Source: Streptomyces mexicanus
GTDB taxonomy: Bacteria; Actinomycetota; Actinomycetes; Streptomycetales; Streptomycetaceae
DNA: 44,496 nt
Direction of reading: 5' to 3'
NCBI RefSeq assembly: GCF_902506575.1
Contig: NZ_LR732544.1
Location: 4,878,893 to 4,923,388, forward strand
Both the position numbers and the translations under genes were made by a program. A model generated the notes under the pieces. It saw only the letters and a program-made list of their open reading frames with translations. It did no database searches and had not been told where the DNA came from. This document shows, piece by piece, positions 16,343 to 25,763 of this stretch. Within the stretch, counting starts at the first letter, position 1. Every line of letters starts with the position of its first letter.

Positions 16343-17479
16343 GTGACCCCCGTGGAACTCTCCCGCACCGTGCTGCGCGCGGTACGTCGTGCTGTCGACG
16401 GGGGAGAGCTGTGCGTGAGCGTTCCGGAGCGGGCGGTCGTCGCGCCGCCCGGGCCCGGCGGCTGTGGCGACTACGCCACCGCCATCGCCCTCCGGCTCGC
16501 CCGGCCCGCCGGTCAGCCTCCGCTGCGCGTCGCCGAGGTGCTGCGCTCCCACCTCCTCGCCCTCGACGGCATCCGCGACGTCGTCGTCACCGGGCCCGGT
16601 TTCCTCAACATCAGTCTTGAGGACGGGCAGGCCGAGGGAGGTTCCGTGCGGCTGGTGGAGGACGTCCTGCGGGACGGCGTTCGGTACGGGTACGGCTACC
16701 GGTTCGCATCGTCCGACACTGCGTGCCACGGCACCGCCCAGGACGTTCGGCTGCGGTGTCCCGCCGACCTGCGCGCCCTCGTCGTCGCCGACGCCCTCGC
16801 CCGGCTGCTCCGGTCCCAGGGGGCCGGCGTCCGCGTCGTCTGCGCCGGTCCGGTTCCGCGGGAATGGGGTGAGCTGTTCGCGGTGCGGGACGTCGGCCTC
16901 GACGAGGTCGACGGGCTTGCCGACAGCGAGGGCGGTGAGGCCGTGGGTGCCGGTGCGGCCCCTGTTCTCGTGCGTCCCGTTCCCGCCCCCGTGCCCGCCG
17001 CCGACGTCCTCGCCCTCGGGCGCGATGCCGGGCGGTGGGCACTGCTGCATCCCGCCGGGCACGACCGGCCCCGGATCGGGGCCGAGCACCTCGTCCAGCG
17101 CGAGAGCAACCCTCTCTTCCGCGTCCGGTACGCCCACGCCCGCACCCGGGCCCTGCACCGCAACGCCGCCGCTCTCGGTTTCGGGCCCGAGCCGGGAGCC
17201 ACCCATGTCCCGGCCGTCGCGCGGCCGCTGCTCGCCACGCTCGCCGATCATCCTCGCGTCCTCGCCCGGGCCGCGGCGCACCGTGCGCCCGACCGGCTCG
17301 CCCGGCACCTCGTCACCGTCGCCGATGCCGTGCTGCCCCTCCTGCCCGCCGTGCTCCCGCTCGGCGAGGAGAAACCCTCGGCCGCCCACCGCGCCCGGCT
17401 CGCCCTTGCCGAAGCCGCCGGGACGGTGCTGGCCGGCGGCCTGTCCCTGCTCGGCATCGACGCACCCGACCACCTCTGA
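16343..17479 (+). CDS. nrtL: ArgS-related anticodon-binding protein NrtL
   Basis: This 378-residue protein looks like arginyl-tRNA synthetase without its active site. The N-terminus (TPVELSRTVLRAVRRAV to GPGFLNISL, about 1-95) resembles the ArgS additional domain. The C-terminus, from about 235, resembles its DALR anticodon-binding domain, with QRESNPLFRVRYAHARTRALHRNA corresponding to the ArgS NPxFYVQYAHAR motif. The Rossmann fold with HIGH and KMSKS is missing (an ArgS is about 580 residues), so it cannot aminoacylate. It may bind tRNA-Arg or related RNA, but its function is unproven. It sits 22 bp before lysA; argS-lysA operons exist in corynebacteria, so it is plausibly a decayed argS copy kept for another use. 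Confidence 0.85.
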   Translation: MTPVELSRTVLRAVRRAVDGGELCVSVPERAVVAPPGPGGCGDYATAIALRLARPAGQPPLRVAEVLRSHLLALDGIRDVVVTGPGFLNISLEDGQAEGGSVRLVEDVLRDGVRYGYGYRFASSDTACHGTAQDVRLRCPADLRALVVADALARLLRSQGAGVRVVCAGPVPREWGELFAVRDVGLDEVDGLADSEGGEAVGAGAAPVLVRPVPAPVPAADVLALGRDAGRWALLHPAGHDRPRIGAEHLVQRESNPLFRVRYAHARTRALHRNAAALGFGPEPGATHVPAVARPLLATLADHPRVLARAAAHRAPDRLARHLVTVADAVLPLLPAVLPLGEEKPSAAHRARLALAEAAGTVLAGGLSLLGIDAPDHL

Positions 17480-17501
17480 GAGCCAGAGAGACGTACCCGA
17501 C

Positions 17502-18893
17502 ATGAGCCGTTCCGCACCCCCCGCCGGGCCCCGTCACGCCGATGTCCTGCCCGAGGGGCACTACGCCGCCCCGCCGGCCGACCTCAACGTCCTCGACCCG
17601 AAGGTCTGGGCCCAGACCGTCGCACGGGACGCGGACGGCGTCGTGACCGTCGGCGGGATTCCCGTCACCCGGCTCGCGGAGGAGTTCGGGACGCCCGCGT
17701 ACGTCCTGGACGAGGCCGACTTCCGCGCGCGGGCCCGCGCCTGGCGCACCGCCTTCGGGGCCGACGCCGACGTCTTCTACGCGGGCAAGGCGTTCCTGTG
17801 CCGGGCCGTCGTGCGGTGGCTGCACGAGGAGGGGCTGAACCTCGACGTGTGCTCGGGCACCGAGCTGGCCACCGCGCTGTCCGCCGGGATGCCCGCCGAG
17901 CGCATCGCCTTCCACGGCAACAACAAGTCCTCGGCGGAGATCCACCGCGCCGTCGAGGCCGGGGTGGGGCGGATCGTGCTCGACTCCTTCCAGGAGATCG
18001 TGCGCGTCGCACACATCGCGCAGTCCCTGGGCAAGCGGCAGAAGGTGCAGATCCGGATCACCGTCGGGGTCGAGGCGCACACGCACGAGTTCATCGCCAC
18101 CGCCCACGAGGACCAGAAGTTCGGCATCCCGCTCGCCGGCGGACAGGCCGCCGAGGCCGTGCGGCGGGCGCTGCGGCTCGACGGTCTGGAGCTGATCGGG
18201 ATCCACTCCCACATCGGGTCGCAGATCTTCGACATGTCCGGGTTCGAGGTCGCCGCGCACCGGGTCGTGGGGCTGCTGAAGGACATCCGCGACGAGCACG
18301 GTGTCGAGCTGCCCGAGATCGACCTCGGCGGCGGCCTCGGCATCGCGTACACCAGCGACGACGATCCGCGGGAGCCGCACGAGATCGCCAAGGCGCTCAC
18401 CGAGATCGTCTCGCGCGAGTGCGAGGCCGCCCGGCTGCGCGTGCCGCGCATCTCGGTCGAGCCGGGGCGCGCCATCGTGGGCCCGACCGCCTTCACGCTC
18501 TACGAGGTCGGGACCATCAAGCCGCTGGAAGGGCTGCGCACGTACGTCTCCGTCGACGGCGGGATGAGCGACAACATCCGCACCGCCCTGTACGACGCCG
18601 AGTACTCCGTCGCGCTGGTCTCCCGGACCTCCGACGCCGATCCCATGCTCGTGCGCGTCGTCGGCAAGCACTGCGAGAGCGGCGACATCGTGGTCAAGGA
18701 CGCGTTCCTGCCGGGCGACCTGGCCCCGGGCGATCTGATCGCCGTGCCGGCGACCGGCGCGTACTGCCGGTCCATGGCCAGCAACTACAACCACGTGCTG
18801 CGCCCGCCGGTCGTCGCCGTCGCCGACGGCGCGGCCCGCGTCGTCGTCCGGCGCGAGACGGAGGAGGACCTCCTGCGTCTCGACGTCGGGTGA
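17502..18893 (+). CDS. lysA: Diaminopimelate decarboxylase
   Basis: LysA removes CO2 from meso-diaminopimelate to give L-lysine, using pyridoxal phosphate. The 463-residue protein is a fold-III PLP enzyme. The cofactor lysine is Lys96 in FYAGKAFLC, the glycine-rich phosphate site is ITLGGGLG-like (here IDLGGGLGIAY), followed by EPGRAIVGP, and the C-terminal active-site cysteine lies in GKHCESGD. It is about 40 residues longer than E. coli LysA through an N-terminal extension, as in other actinobacteria. ATG 17502 is 22 bp after nrtL, so both are probably on one transcript. The 183-bp gap to hom carries a structured leader. Confidence 0.96.
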   Translation: MSRSAPPAGPRHADVLPEGHYAAPPADLNVLDPKVWAQTVARDADGVVTVGGIPVTRLAEEFGTPAYVLDEADFRARARAWRTAFGADADVFYAGKAFLCRAVVRWLHEEGLNLDVCSGTELATALSAGMPAERIAFHGNNKSSAEIHRAVEAGVGRIVLDSFQEIVRVAHIAQSLGKRQKVQIRITVGVEAHTHEFIATAHEDQKFGIPLAGGQAAEAVRRALRLDGLELIGIHSHIGSQIFDMSGFEVAAHRVVGLLKDIRDEHGVELPEIDLGGGLGIAYTSDDDPREPHEIAKALTEIVSRECEAARLRVPRISVEPGRAIVGPTAFTLYEVGTIKPLEGLRTYVSVDGGMSDNIRTALYDAEYSVALVSRTSDADPMLVRVVGKHCESGDIVVKDAFLPGDLAPGDLIAVPATGAYCRSMASNYNHVLRPPVVAVADGAARVVVRRETEEDLLRLDVG

Positions 18894-18990
18894 CACGGGC
18901 CGCGTCCGGTGACACGGGCGGGCGTCGGGCGACGTGGCACTCCGCGCCGGAAGATCTCCTGTCTCCCGGCCCGGCGAAAATGAAATAAAC

Positions 18991-19039
18991 GTCTCACGAT
19001 CCGGACGAAAGGCAGAAAGTCCGGTCCGGTGAGTGAGAC
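18991..19039 (+). promoter_or_regulatory. Structured leader before hom
   Basis: GTCTCAC (18991-18997) pairs with GTGAGAC (19033-19039), enclosing a second stem CCGGAC (19001-19006) / GTCCGG (19019-19024) with a 12-base A-rich loop. An AT-rich stretch (18979-18990), rare in this genome, precedes it and could hold the -10 box. It ends 37 bases before the hom start. It may be a leader regulating threonine/methionine synthesis or simply the lysA terminator. Confidence 0.45.
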
Positions 19040-19076
19040 TGGTCCCACCGTAGACGGTATGAGGAAACGAGGTCGG

Positions 19077-20369
19077 ATGATGCGTACGCGTCCGCTGAAG
19101 GTGGCGCTGCTGGGCTGTGGAGTTGTCGGCTCAGAGGTGGCGCGCATCATGACGACGCACGCCGACGACCTCGCCGCCCGGATCGGCGCTCCCGTGGAGC
19201 TGGCGGGTGTCGCCGTCCGCCGTCCCTCCAAGGCCCGCGAGGGCATCGACCCGGCGCTCGTCACCACCGACGCCACCGCCCTGGTCAAACGCGGCGACCT
19301 CGACGTCGTCGTCGAGGTCATCGGCGGCATCGAGCCCGCCCGCACGCTCATCACCACCGCCTTCGAGCACGGCGCCTCCGTCGTCTCCGCCAACAAGGCC
19401 CTCCTCGCCCAGGACGGCGCCGCGCTGCACGCCGCGGCGGAGCAGAACGGCCGGGACCTGTACTACGAGGCCGCCGTCGCCGGGGCGATCCCGCTGATCC
19501 GGCCGCTGCGCGAGTCCCTGGCGGGCGACAAGGTCAACCGGGTGCTGGGCATCGTCAACGGCACCACCAACTTCATCCTCGACAAGATGGACTCCACCGG
19601 CGCCGGGTACCAGGAGGCGCTGGACGAGGCCACCGCGCTCGGGTACGCCGAGGCCGACCCGACCGCCGACGTCGAGGGCTTCGACGCCGCCGCCAAGGCC
19701 GCGATCCTCGCCGGGATCGCCTTCCACACCCGCGTCCGCCTCGACGACGTCTACCGCGAGGGCATGACCGAGGTCACCGCCGCCGACTTCGCCTCCGCGA
19801 AGGAGATGGGCTGCACCATCAAGCTGCTCGCCATCTGCGAGCGGGCCGCCGACGGTGCCTCCGTCACCGCGCGCGTGCACCCCGCGATGATCCCGCTCAG
19901 CCACCCGCTGGCCTCCGTGCGCGGCGCGTACAACGCCGTCTTCGTGGAGTCGGAGGCCGCCGGGCAGCTGATGTTCTACGGCCCCGGCGCCGGCGGGGCG
20001 CCCACTGCCTCCGCCGTCCTCGGCGACCTCGTCGCCGTGTGCCGCAACCGGCTGAGCGGCGCCACCGGGCCCGGCGAGTCGGCGTACGCCGCGCTGCGCG
20101 TCTCGCCCATGGGCGACGTCGTCACGCGCTACCACATCAGCCTGGACGTGGCGGACAAACCGGGCGTCCTCGCCCAGGTCGCCACCGTGTTCGCCGAGCA
20201 CGGCGTGTCCATCGACACGGTCCGTCAGCAGGGCAAGGACGGGGAGGCCTCCCTCGTCGTCGTCACCCACCGTGCTTCCGACGCAGCCCTCAACGGGACC
20301 GTGGAGGCGCTGCGCAAGCTCGACACCGTCCGCGGTGTCGCCAGCATCATGCGGGTTGAAGGAGAGTAA
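19077..20369 (+). CDS. hom: Homoserine dehydrogenase
   Basis: This enzyme reduces aspartate semialdehyde to homoserine with NAD(P)H, at the branch towards threonine and methionine. The N-terminal Rossmann domain shows LLGCGVVGSEVA, the catalytic domain has the GxIPxI-type AGAIPLIRPL and NGTTNFIL motifs plus GYAEADPTADVEGFDAA, and the last ~85 residues are an ACT domain (ISLDVADKPGVLAQVATVF) expected to bind threonine for feedback inhibition. The 430-residue length is normal for the Gram-positive form. Start ATG 19077 follows GAGG; ATG 19080 and ATG 19059 are alternatives. thrC follows after six bases. Confidence 0.95.
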   Translation: MMRTRPLKVALLGCGVVGSEVARIMTTHADDLAARIGAPVELAGVAVRRPSKAREGIDPALVTTDATALVKRGDLDVVVEVIGGIEPARTLITTAFEHGASVVSANKALLAQDGAALHAAAEQNGRDLYYEAAVAGAIPLIRPLRESLAGDKVNRVLGIVNGTTNFILDKMDSTGAGYQEALDEATALGYAEADPTADVEGFDAAAKAAILAGIAFHTRVRLDDVYREGMTEVTAADFASAKEMGCTIKLLAICERAADGASVTARVHPAMIPLSHPLASVRGAYNAVFVESEAAGQLMFYGPGAGGAPTASAVLGDLVAVCRNRLSGATGPGESAYAALRVSPMGDVVTRYHISLDVADKPGVLAQVATVFAEHGVSIDTVRQQGKDGEASLVVVTHRASDAALNGTVEALRKLDTVRGVASIMRVEGE

Positions 20370-20375
20370 CCAGCA

Positions 20376-21434
20376 ATGACCCACCAGTGGCGCGGAATCA
20401 TCGAGGAGTACCGGGACCGGCTGCCGGTATCCGACACCACGCCGGTCGTGACACTCCGTGAGGGCGGTACGCCGCTCGTGCCCGCGCAGGTGCTCTCCGA
20501 GCGCACCGGCTGCGAGGTCCACCTCAAGGTCGAGGGCGCCAATCCCACGGGGTCCTTCAAGGACCGCGGCATGACCATGGCCATCTCCAAGGCGAAGGAG
20601 GAGGGCGCCAAGGCGGTCATCTGCGCCTCCACCGGCAACACCTCCGCCTCCGCCGCCGCGTACGCCGTGCGCGCCGGGATGGTCTCCGCCGTGCTGGTGC
20701 CGCAGGGCAAGATCGCCCTCGGCAAGATGGGCCAGGCCCTCGTCCACGGAGCCAAGATCCTCCAGGTCGACGGCAACTTCGACGACTGCCTCACGCTCGC
20801 CCGCGCGCTCAGCGACAACTACCCGGTCGCGCTGGTCAATTCGGTCAACCCGGTGCGTATCGAGGGCCAGAAGACGGCCTCGTTCGAGATCGTGGACATG
20901 CTGGGCGACGCCCCCGACATCCACGTCCTGCCGGTCGGCAACGCGGGCAACATCACGGCCTACTGGAAGGGGTACAAGGAGTACGCCGCCGACGGCGTCT
21001 CCACCAAGACCCCCCGCATGTGGGGCTTCCAGGCCTCCGGCAGCGCGCCGATCGTGCGCGGCGAGGTCGTCAAGGACCCCTCGACCATCGCCACCGCGAT
21101 CCGGATCGGCAACCCGGCCTCCTGGCAGTTCGCCCTCGCCGCGCGCGACGAGTCCGGCGGCGCCATCGACGAGGTGACGGACCGTGAAATCCTGCGCGCC
21201 TACCGGCTGTTGGCCGCCCAGGAGGGCGTCTTCGTCGAGCCGGCGTCCGCCGCGTCCGTGGCCGGTCTGCTGAAGGCCGCCGAGCAGGGCAAGGTGGACC
21301 CGGGGCAGCGGATCGTGTGCACCGTCACCGGCAACGGCCTCAAGGACCCCGACTGGGCCGTCGCGGGCGCCCCGCAGCCGGTCACCGTCCCGGTCGACGC
21401 GGCCGCCGCGGCCGAGCGGCTGGGCCTGGCCTGA
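20376..21434 (+). CDS. thrC: Threonine synthase
   Basis: Converts O-phosphohomoserine to threonine. The 352-residue protein is a fold-II PLP enzyme of the short threonine synthase class. The cofactor lysine is Lys62 in GSFKDRGM, followed by CASTGNTSASAAAYA (substrate/phosphate loop) and LPVGNAGNITAYWKG, which holds the PLP phosphate. It starts six bases after hom (GGAGAG in the hom end provides the ribosome site), so the two are co-translated. thrB is separated from it by 935 bp, where the sequence is partly unreliable. Confidence 0.96.
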   Translation: MTHQWRGIIEEYRDRLPVSDTTPVVTLREGGTPLVPAQVLSERTGCEVHLKVEGANPTGSFKDRGMTMAISKAKEEGAKAVICASTGNTSASAAAYAVRAGMVSAVLVPQGKIALGKMGQALVHGAKILQVDGNFDDCLTLARALSDNYPVALVNSVNPVRIEGQKTASFEIVDMLGDAPDIHVLPVGNAGNITAYWKGYKEYAADGVSTKTPRMWGFQASGSAPIVRGEVVKDPSTIATAIRIGNPASWQFALAARDESGGAIDEVTDREILRAYRLLAAQEGVFVEPASAASVAGLLKAAEQGKVDPGQRIVCTVTGNGLKDPDWAVAGAPQPVTVPVDAAAAAERLGLA

Positions 21435-21620
21435 CGCGGACGCCGGGCGGCGCGCACCGGGCCGGCCCGCGGCGCGGGGCGCCCGGCCCCGGCGAGGAAC
21501 TGCGCGCCGAACTCGCCGAGAGCACCGCCGAGCTGCGGCGGCTGCGCGCCAGCATCGGCTCCACGTTCGTCAACCTGGCCCTGCGCACCCTCGGCCTGGT
21601 CGAGCGTCAGCTCGGCGTGA

Positions 21621-21712
<92 letters not shown>

Positions 21713-22183
21713 CGGGCCGGGCGCGGCGGCTGCGGGCCGGGTGCGGCCGGGCGGGGGCCGCGCCGGCGGGCCGGGCCCCGCCCCTCCGCCCGTCCGGCCC
21801 GCTCGCCGGTCGGCGCGACCGCTGCCACCTGCGGTAGCGGGGTCACGGCGCCGCACGTGGCGTACGTCACCTGCGGCGCAGGCGAGCGGCTCCGCGCGGC
21901 ACGCGCGGCTCCTCGTGGCTCGACTCGGTTCGGGCACCGTCCCGCGCACGCCACCGCGCCCGGCACCCCGGACCGCGTACGTCGCCCGTCCCGCGCTCCG
22001 AGCCCAGCCGCGCACGCCCCCGCGCCGCCCGCGACCCGTGCGGCGCTGTGCGGCGCGTCGCGCAACCGGGCCATGTTCCGGCGCGCCTTCCCCGGGGGAC
22101 GCTGATGAGGGGGGCACAAGGGGCTTACGACACGCATCGTGCGCCTCCTGTGCGCCCTATGTCGCCACAGAACCTTCCTTCGA

Positions 22184-22189
22184 TAGGCT
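22184..22189 (+). promoter_or_regulatory. Candidate -10 box for thrB
   Basis: TAGGCT fits TANNNT and would give a leader of about 175 bases. The -35 region is not recognisable. It implies that thrB can be transcribed apart from hom-thrC. Confidence 0.35.
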
Positions 22190-22369
22190 GTACTGAACCC
22201 ATCCGGCGCATATGCCTTCGCATTGCGTGCGGCGCCGCGTCGTCTCCGCGGCCGCGGCCCGAGGGTCCTCACGTCCTGTCGAACGTCAGCCGAACGCCGG
22301 TCGGATGTCCGTCGAGACCGCCTCGAACGACACTCGACCGTCACGCAGCTCAAGGAGAGTCAACGAGCG

Positions 22370-23287
22370 ATGGCCGGTCCAGCGTTCCGCGCCGCCGCCG
22401 TCCGGGTGCGCGTCCCCGCCACCAGCGCCAACCTCGGCCCGGGCTTCGACGCCCTCGGCCTCGCGCTGGGGCTCTACGACGACGTCGTCGTCCGGGTGGC
22501 CGACTCCGGGCTGCACATCGACATCGCGGGCGAGGGCAGCCAGACGCTGCCGCGCGACGAGAACCACCTCCTCGTACGCTCCCTGCGCACCGCCTTCGAC
22601 GTCCTGGGCGGACAGCCGCGCGGACTGGAGATCGTCTGCGCCAACCGCATCCCGCACGGCCGCGGCCTCGGCTCCTCCTCCGCCGCCATCTGCGCCGGCA
22701 TCGTCGCCGCCCGCGCCGTGACCATAGGCGGCGAAGCGAAACTCGACGACACCGCGCTGCTCGAACTCGCCACCGAGATCGAAGGCCACCCGGACAACGT
22801 GGCGGCCTGTCTGCTCGGCGGTTTCACCCTGTCCTGGATGGAGACCGGCGCCGCCCGGGCCATCAGGATGGAGCCCTGCGATTCCATCGTTCCGGTGGTT
22901 TTCGTCCCCGGAAAGCCGGTCCTGACCGAGACGGCGCGCGGCCTGCTGCCGCGCACGGTGCCGCACGTCGACGCGGCCGTCAACGCGGGACGCGCCGCCC
23001 TGCTCGTCGAGGCCCTCACCCGGCGCCCCGAGCTGCTGCTGCCCGCCACCGAGGACCGTCTCCACCAGGAGTACCGCGCCCCGGCGATGCCGGAGAGCGC
23101 CGCACTGGTGGAGCGGCTGCGCGCCGACGGCGTCCCGGCGGTCATCTCCGGCGCCGGCCCCACGGTCATGGCCCTGGCCGACGCGGGCACCGCCGACAAG
23201 GTGGAACAGCTGGCCGGCAGCGGCTGGGCCGCCAACCGGCTCAGCCTGGACCTGCACGGCGCGAGCGTGCTGCCGCTGGCGGGCTGA
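22370..23287 (+). CDS. thrB: Homoserine kinase
   Basis: Phosphorylates homoserine to O-phosphohomoserine, the ThrC substrate. The 305-residue protein is a GHMP kinase: VPATSANLGPGFDALG at the N-terminus, the ATP-binding PHGRGLGSSSAA motif near residue 100, EGHPDNVAACLLGGF, and the C-terminal SGAGPTVMAL. ATG 22370 has AAGGAG about 12 bases upstream, slightly far. Together with hom and thrC it completes threonine synthesis from aspartate semialdehyde. Confidence 0.95.
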   Translation: MAGPAFRAAAVRVRVPATSANLGPGFDALGLALGLYDDVVVRVADSGLHIDIAGEGSQTLPRDENHLLVRSLRTAFDVLGGQPRGLEIVCANRIPHGRGLGSSSAAICAGIVAARAVTIGGEAKLDDTALLELATEIEGHPDNVAACLLGGFTLSWMETGAARAIRMEPCDSIVPVVFVPGKPVLTETARGLLPRTVPHVDAAVNAGRAALLVEALTRRPELLLPATEDRLHQEYRAPAMPESAALVERLRADGVPAVISGAGPTVMALADAGTADKVEQLAGSGWAANRLSLDLHGASVLPLAG

Positions 23288-23705
23288 CACGCGATTGCCG
23301 GATGATGGAGAGGGGGAATGTTTGTTGGGTCCGGTAGTGTTAACCTCAAGTCTGCACCCGACCTGACCACGGCGAGGTGCTTCGTGTCCCCGTCCGGGAC
23401 CAACATTCTTCCGGGAGCTCCCCAAGACACTCCGTGTTCTCTACGCCGTATCCGGGCAGTACGTCGTACGCGGACGCTGAGCGCTCCACAGGTGGGGCAA
23501 CCCCCTCTGGGGGAGTACCGGAATCGACGCGACCACGCGTGACACCGGGTGTCACGCCGCGAGGAAGCGTCATCACCAGATATTTCTTCCGCCGCTTTGG
23601 CGGACCACCGCCCCGGCACGGTCCACACAGCAAGGACCGAAGCCGGACAGCACAACCGGTCGCCGAGCCAGACAGGCCGACGTCCGCTCCAGGGAAGGAC
23701 CCTTC
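23288..23705 (+). promoter_or_regulatory. Long leader region of rho
   Basis: The 418 bp before rho contain no supported gene. Features seen are an inverted repeat GCGTGACACC-G-GGTGTCACGC around 23537-23557, a CCCCC-TCT-GGGGG hairpin near 23500, and a GC stem near 23590-23620. A long untranslated leader fits the autoregulation known for rho in other bacteria; the exact transcription start is not visible. Confidence 0.4.
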
Positions 23706-25715
23706 GTGAGCGACACCACCGATCTGATGGGCGCACGTGTCGAGGAGACCGCTGCCGCGCCCGCCACGGACGCCTCCGCGCCTGCCACCGGTGCCGGCTC
23801 CCGGCGGCGCCGTGGCACCGGCCTCGAGGGCATGGTGCTGGCCGAGCTGCAGCAGGTCGCATCCGGCCTCGGCATCAGGGGCACGGCGCGCATGCGCAAG
23901 AGCCAGCTGATCGAGGTCATCAAGGAGGCGCAGGCCGCAGGGGGATCCGCCCCCGCCAAGGCCGACGCGGCCGCCACCGAGACCAAGCCGAAGCGCCGCG
24001 CCACCTCTCGCGCCCGTACGGGCGACGACGCCGCCTCGAAGAAGGCGGCCGAGGCCCCTGCCGAGAAGGCCGCGGCCCAGCAGCAGATCGAGATTCCCGG
24101 GCAGCCCGCCAGCGATGACGCTCCCGCGGAGCGGCGCCGGCGCCGGGCCACCGCCGAGGCGGGCAGCCCGTCCGGCAGCCCCGAGACCGTCACCGCCGAG
24201 GCCAAGAGCGAGCCGAAGGCCGAGACGCCGGCCCAGCCGCAGCAGGCCCAGCAGTCGTCGCAGCAGGCTCAGCAGCAGGCCCAGGGCCAGCAGCAGCCGC
24301 AGCAGGGCGACGCCAAGGGTGACGCCGGTGACGGCGGCGAGGGCCGCCGCCGCGACCGCCGTGAGCGCGGCCGCGACCGCGACCGCCGCGGCAAGGGCGA
24401 CGACCAGCAGGGCCAGCGCCAGCAGCAGAACCAGCAGCAGGGCGGCGGCCGCCAGGACCGCCAGCAGGACGACGACGACTACGAGGGCGGGCGCCGGGGC
24501 CGTCGCGGCCGCTACCGCGACCGCCGTGGCCGCCGTGGCCGCGACGACGTGTCCGAGCCGCAGATCACCGAGGACGACGTCCTGATCCCGGTCGCGGGCA
24601 TCCTGGACATCCTCGACAACTACGCGTTCATCCGCACCTCCGGCTACCTGCCCGGCCCGAACGACGTGTACGTCTCCCTCGCCCAGGTCCGCAAGAACGG
24701 CCTGCGCAAGGGCGACCACGTCACCGGTGCCGTGCGCCAGCCGAAGGAGGGCGAGCGCCGCGAGAAGTTCAACGCGCTGGTCCGCCTGGACTCCGTCAAC
24801 GGCATGGCGCCCGAACACGGCCGCGGCCGCCCGGAGTTCAACAAGCTGACCCCGCTCTACCCGCAGGACCGCCTCCGCCTGGAGACGGACCCGGGCGTGC
24901 TGACCACCCGCATCATCGACCTGGTCTCGCCCATCGGCAAGGGCCAGCGCGGTCTGATCGTGGCCCCGCCGAAGACCGGCAAGACCATGATCATGCAGGC
25001 GATCGCCAACGCGATCACGCACAACAACCCCGAGTGCCACCTGATGGTCGTCCTCGTCGACGAGCGTCCGGAAGAGGTCACCGACATGCAGCGGTCGGTC
25101 AAGGGCGAGGTCATCTCCTCGACCTTCGACCGCCCGGCCGAGGACCACACCACGGTCGCCGAGCTGGCCATCGAGCGCGCCAAGCGCCTGGTGGAGCTGG
25201 GCCACGACGTGGTCGTCCTGCTGGACTCGATCCCCCGCCTGGGCCGCGCCTACAACCTGGCCGCCCCGGCCTCCGGCCGCATCCTGTCCGGTGGTGTCGA
25301 CTCCACGGCCCTGTACCCGCCGAAGCGGTTCTTCGGTGCGGCCCGCAACATCGAGGACGGCGGTTCGCTGACCATCCTCGCCACCGCCCTGGTGGACACC
25401 GGGTCCCGCATGGACGAGGTGATCTTCGAGGAGTTCAAGGGCACCGGCAACATGGAGCTGAAGCTCGACCGGAAGCTCGCCGACAAGCGCATCTTCCCGG
25501 CCGTCGACGTCGACGCCTCCGGCACGCGCAAGGAGGAGATCCTGCTCGGCGCCGAGGAGCTGGCCATCGTCTGGAAGCTGCGCCGGGTGCTGCACGCGCT
25601 CGACCAGCAGCAGGCGATCGAGCTGCTGCTCGACAAGATGAAGCAGACCAAGTCGAACGTCGAGTTCCTCATGCAGATCCAGAAGACGACCCCGACGCCG
25701 GGCAACGGCGACTGA
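23706..25715 (+). CDS. rho: Transcription termination factor Rho
   Basis: Rho is a hexameric RNA helicase that ends transcription at untranslated RNA. The protein has 669 residues against about 420 in E. coli. The excess is a disordered insert (about 75-285) first Ala/Lys-rich, then Gln-rich, then Arg/Asp/Gly-rich (for example RRRDRRERGRDRDRRGK), typical of high-GC actinobacteria. The N-terminal helical domain (LAELQQVASGLGIRGTARM) and RNA-binding cold-shock-like domain (from about 290, GILDILDNYAFIR) flank it. The ATPase core has Walker A APPKTGKT (420-427), VLVDERPEEVTDM, and VVLLDSIPRLGRAYN with the secondary RNA site near GRILSGGVDS. Start GTG 23706 follows GGGAAGGA. A hairpin terminator follows. 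Confidence 0.97.
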   Translation: MSDTTDLMGARVEETAAAPATDASAPATGAGSRRRRGTGLEGMVLAELQQVASGLGIRGTARMRKSQLIEVIKEAQAAGGSAPAKADAAATETKPKRRATSRARTGDDAASKKAAEAPAEKAAAQQQIEIPGQPASDDAPAERRRRRATAEAGSPSGSPETVTAEAKSEPKAETPAQPQQAQQSSQQAQQQAQGQQQPQQGDAKGDAGDGGEGRRRDRRERGRDRDRRGKGDDQQGQRQQQNQQQGGGRQDRQQDDDDYEGGRRGRRGRYRDRRGRRGRDDVSEPQITEDDVLIPVAGILDILDNYAFIRTSGYLPGPNDVYVSLAQVRKNGLRKGDHVTGAVRQPKEGERREKFNALVRLDSVNGMAPEHGRGRPEFNKLTPLYPQDRLRLETDPGVLTTRIIDLVSPIGKGQRGLIVAPPKTGKTMIMQAIANAITHNNPECHLMVVLVDERPEEVTDMQRSVKGEVISSTFDRPAEDHTTVAELAIERAKRLVELGHDVVVLLDSIPRLGRAYNLAAPASGRILSGGVDSTALYPPKRFFGAARNIEDGGSLTILATALVDTGSRMDEVIFEEFKGTGNMELKLDRKLADKRIFPAVDVDASGTRKEEILLGAEELAIVWKLRRVLHALDQQQAIELLLDKMKQTKSNVEFLMQIQKTTPTPGNGD

Positions 25716-25733
25716 GGTACGCGATCAGCCGGA

Positions 25734-25763
25734 AAGGGCCGCTCCCGCACGGGGGCGGCCCTT
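25734..25763 (+). terminator. Terminator after rho
   Basis: AAGGGCCGC pairs with GCGGCCCTT (9 bp, 12-base loop), 18 bases after the stop. The following ~390 bp up to 26151 are GC-rich, with no supported gene; the LCP gene's promoter must lie near their end. Confidence 0.8.
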
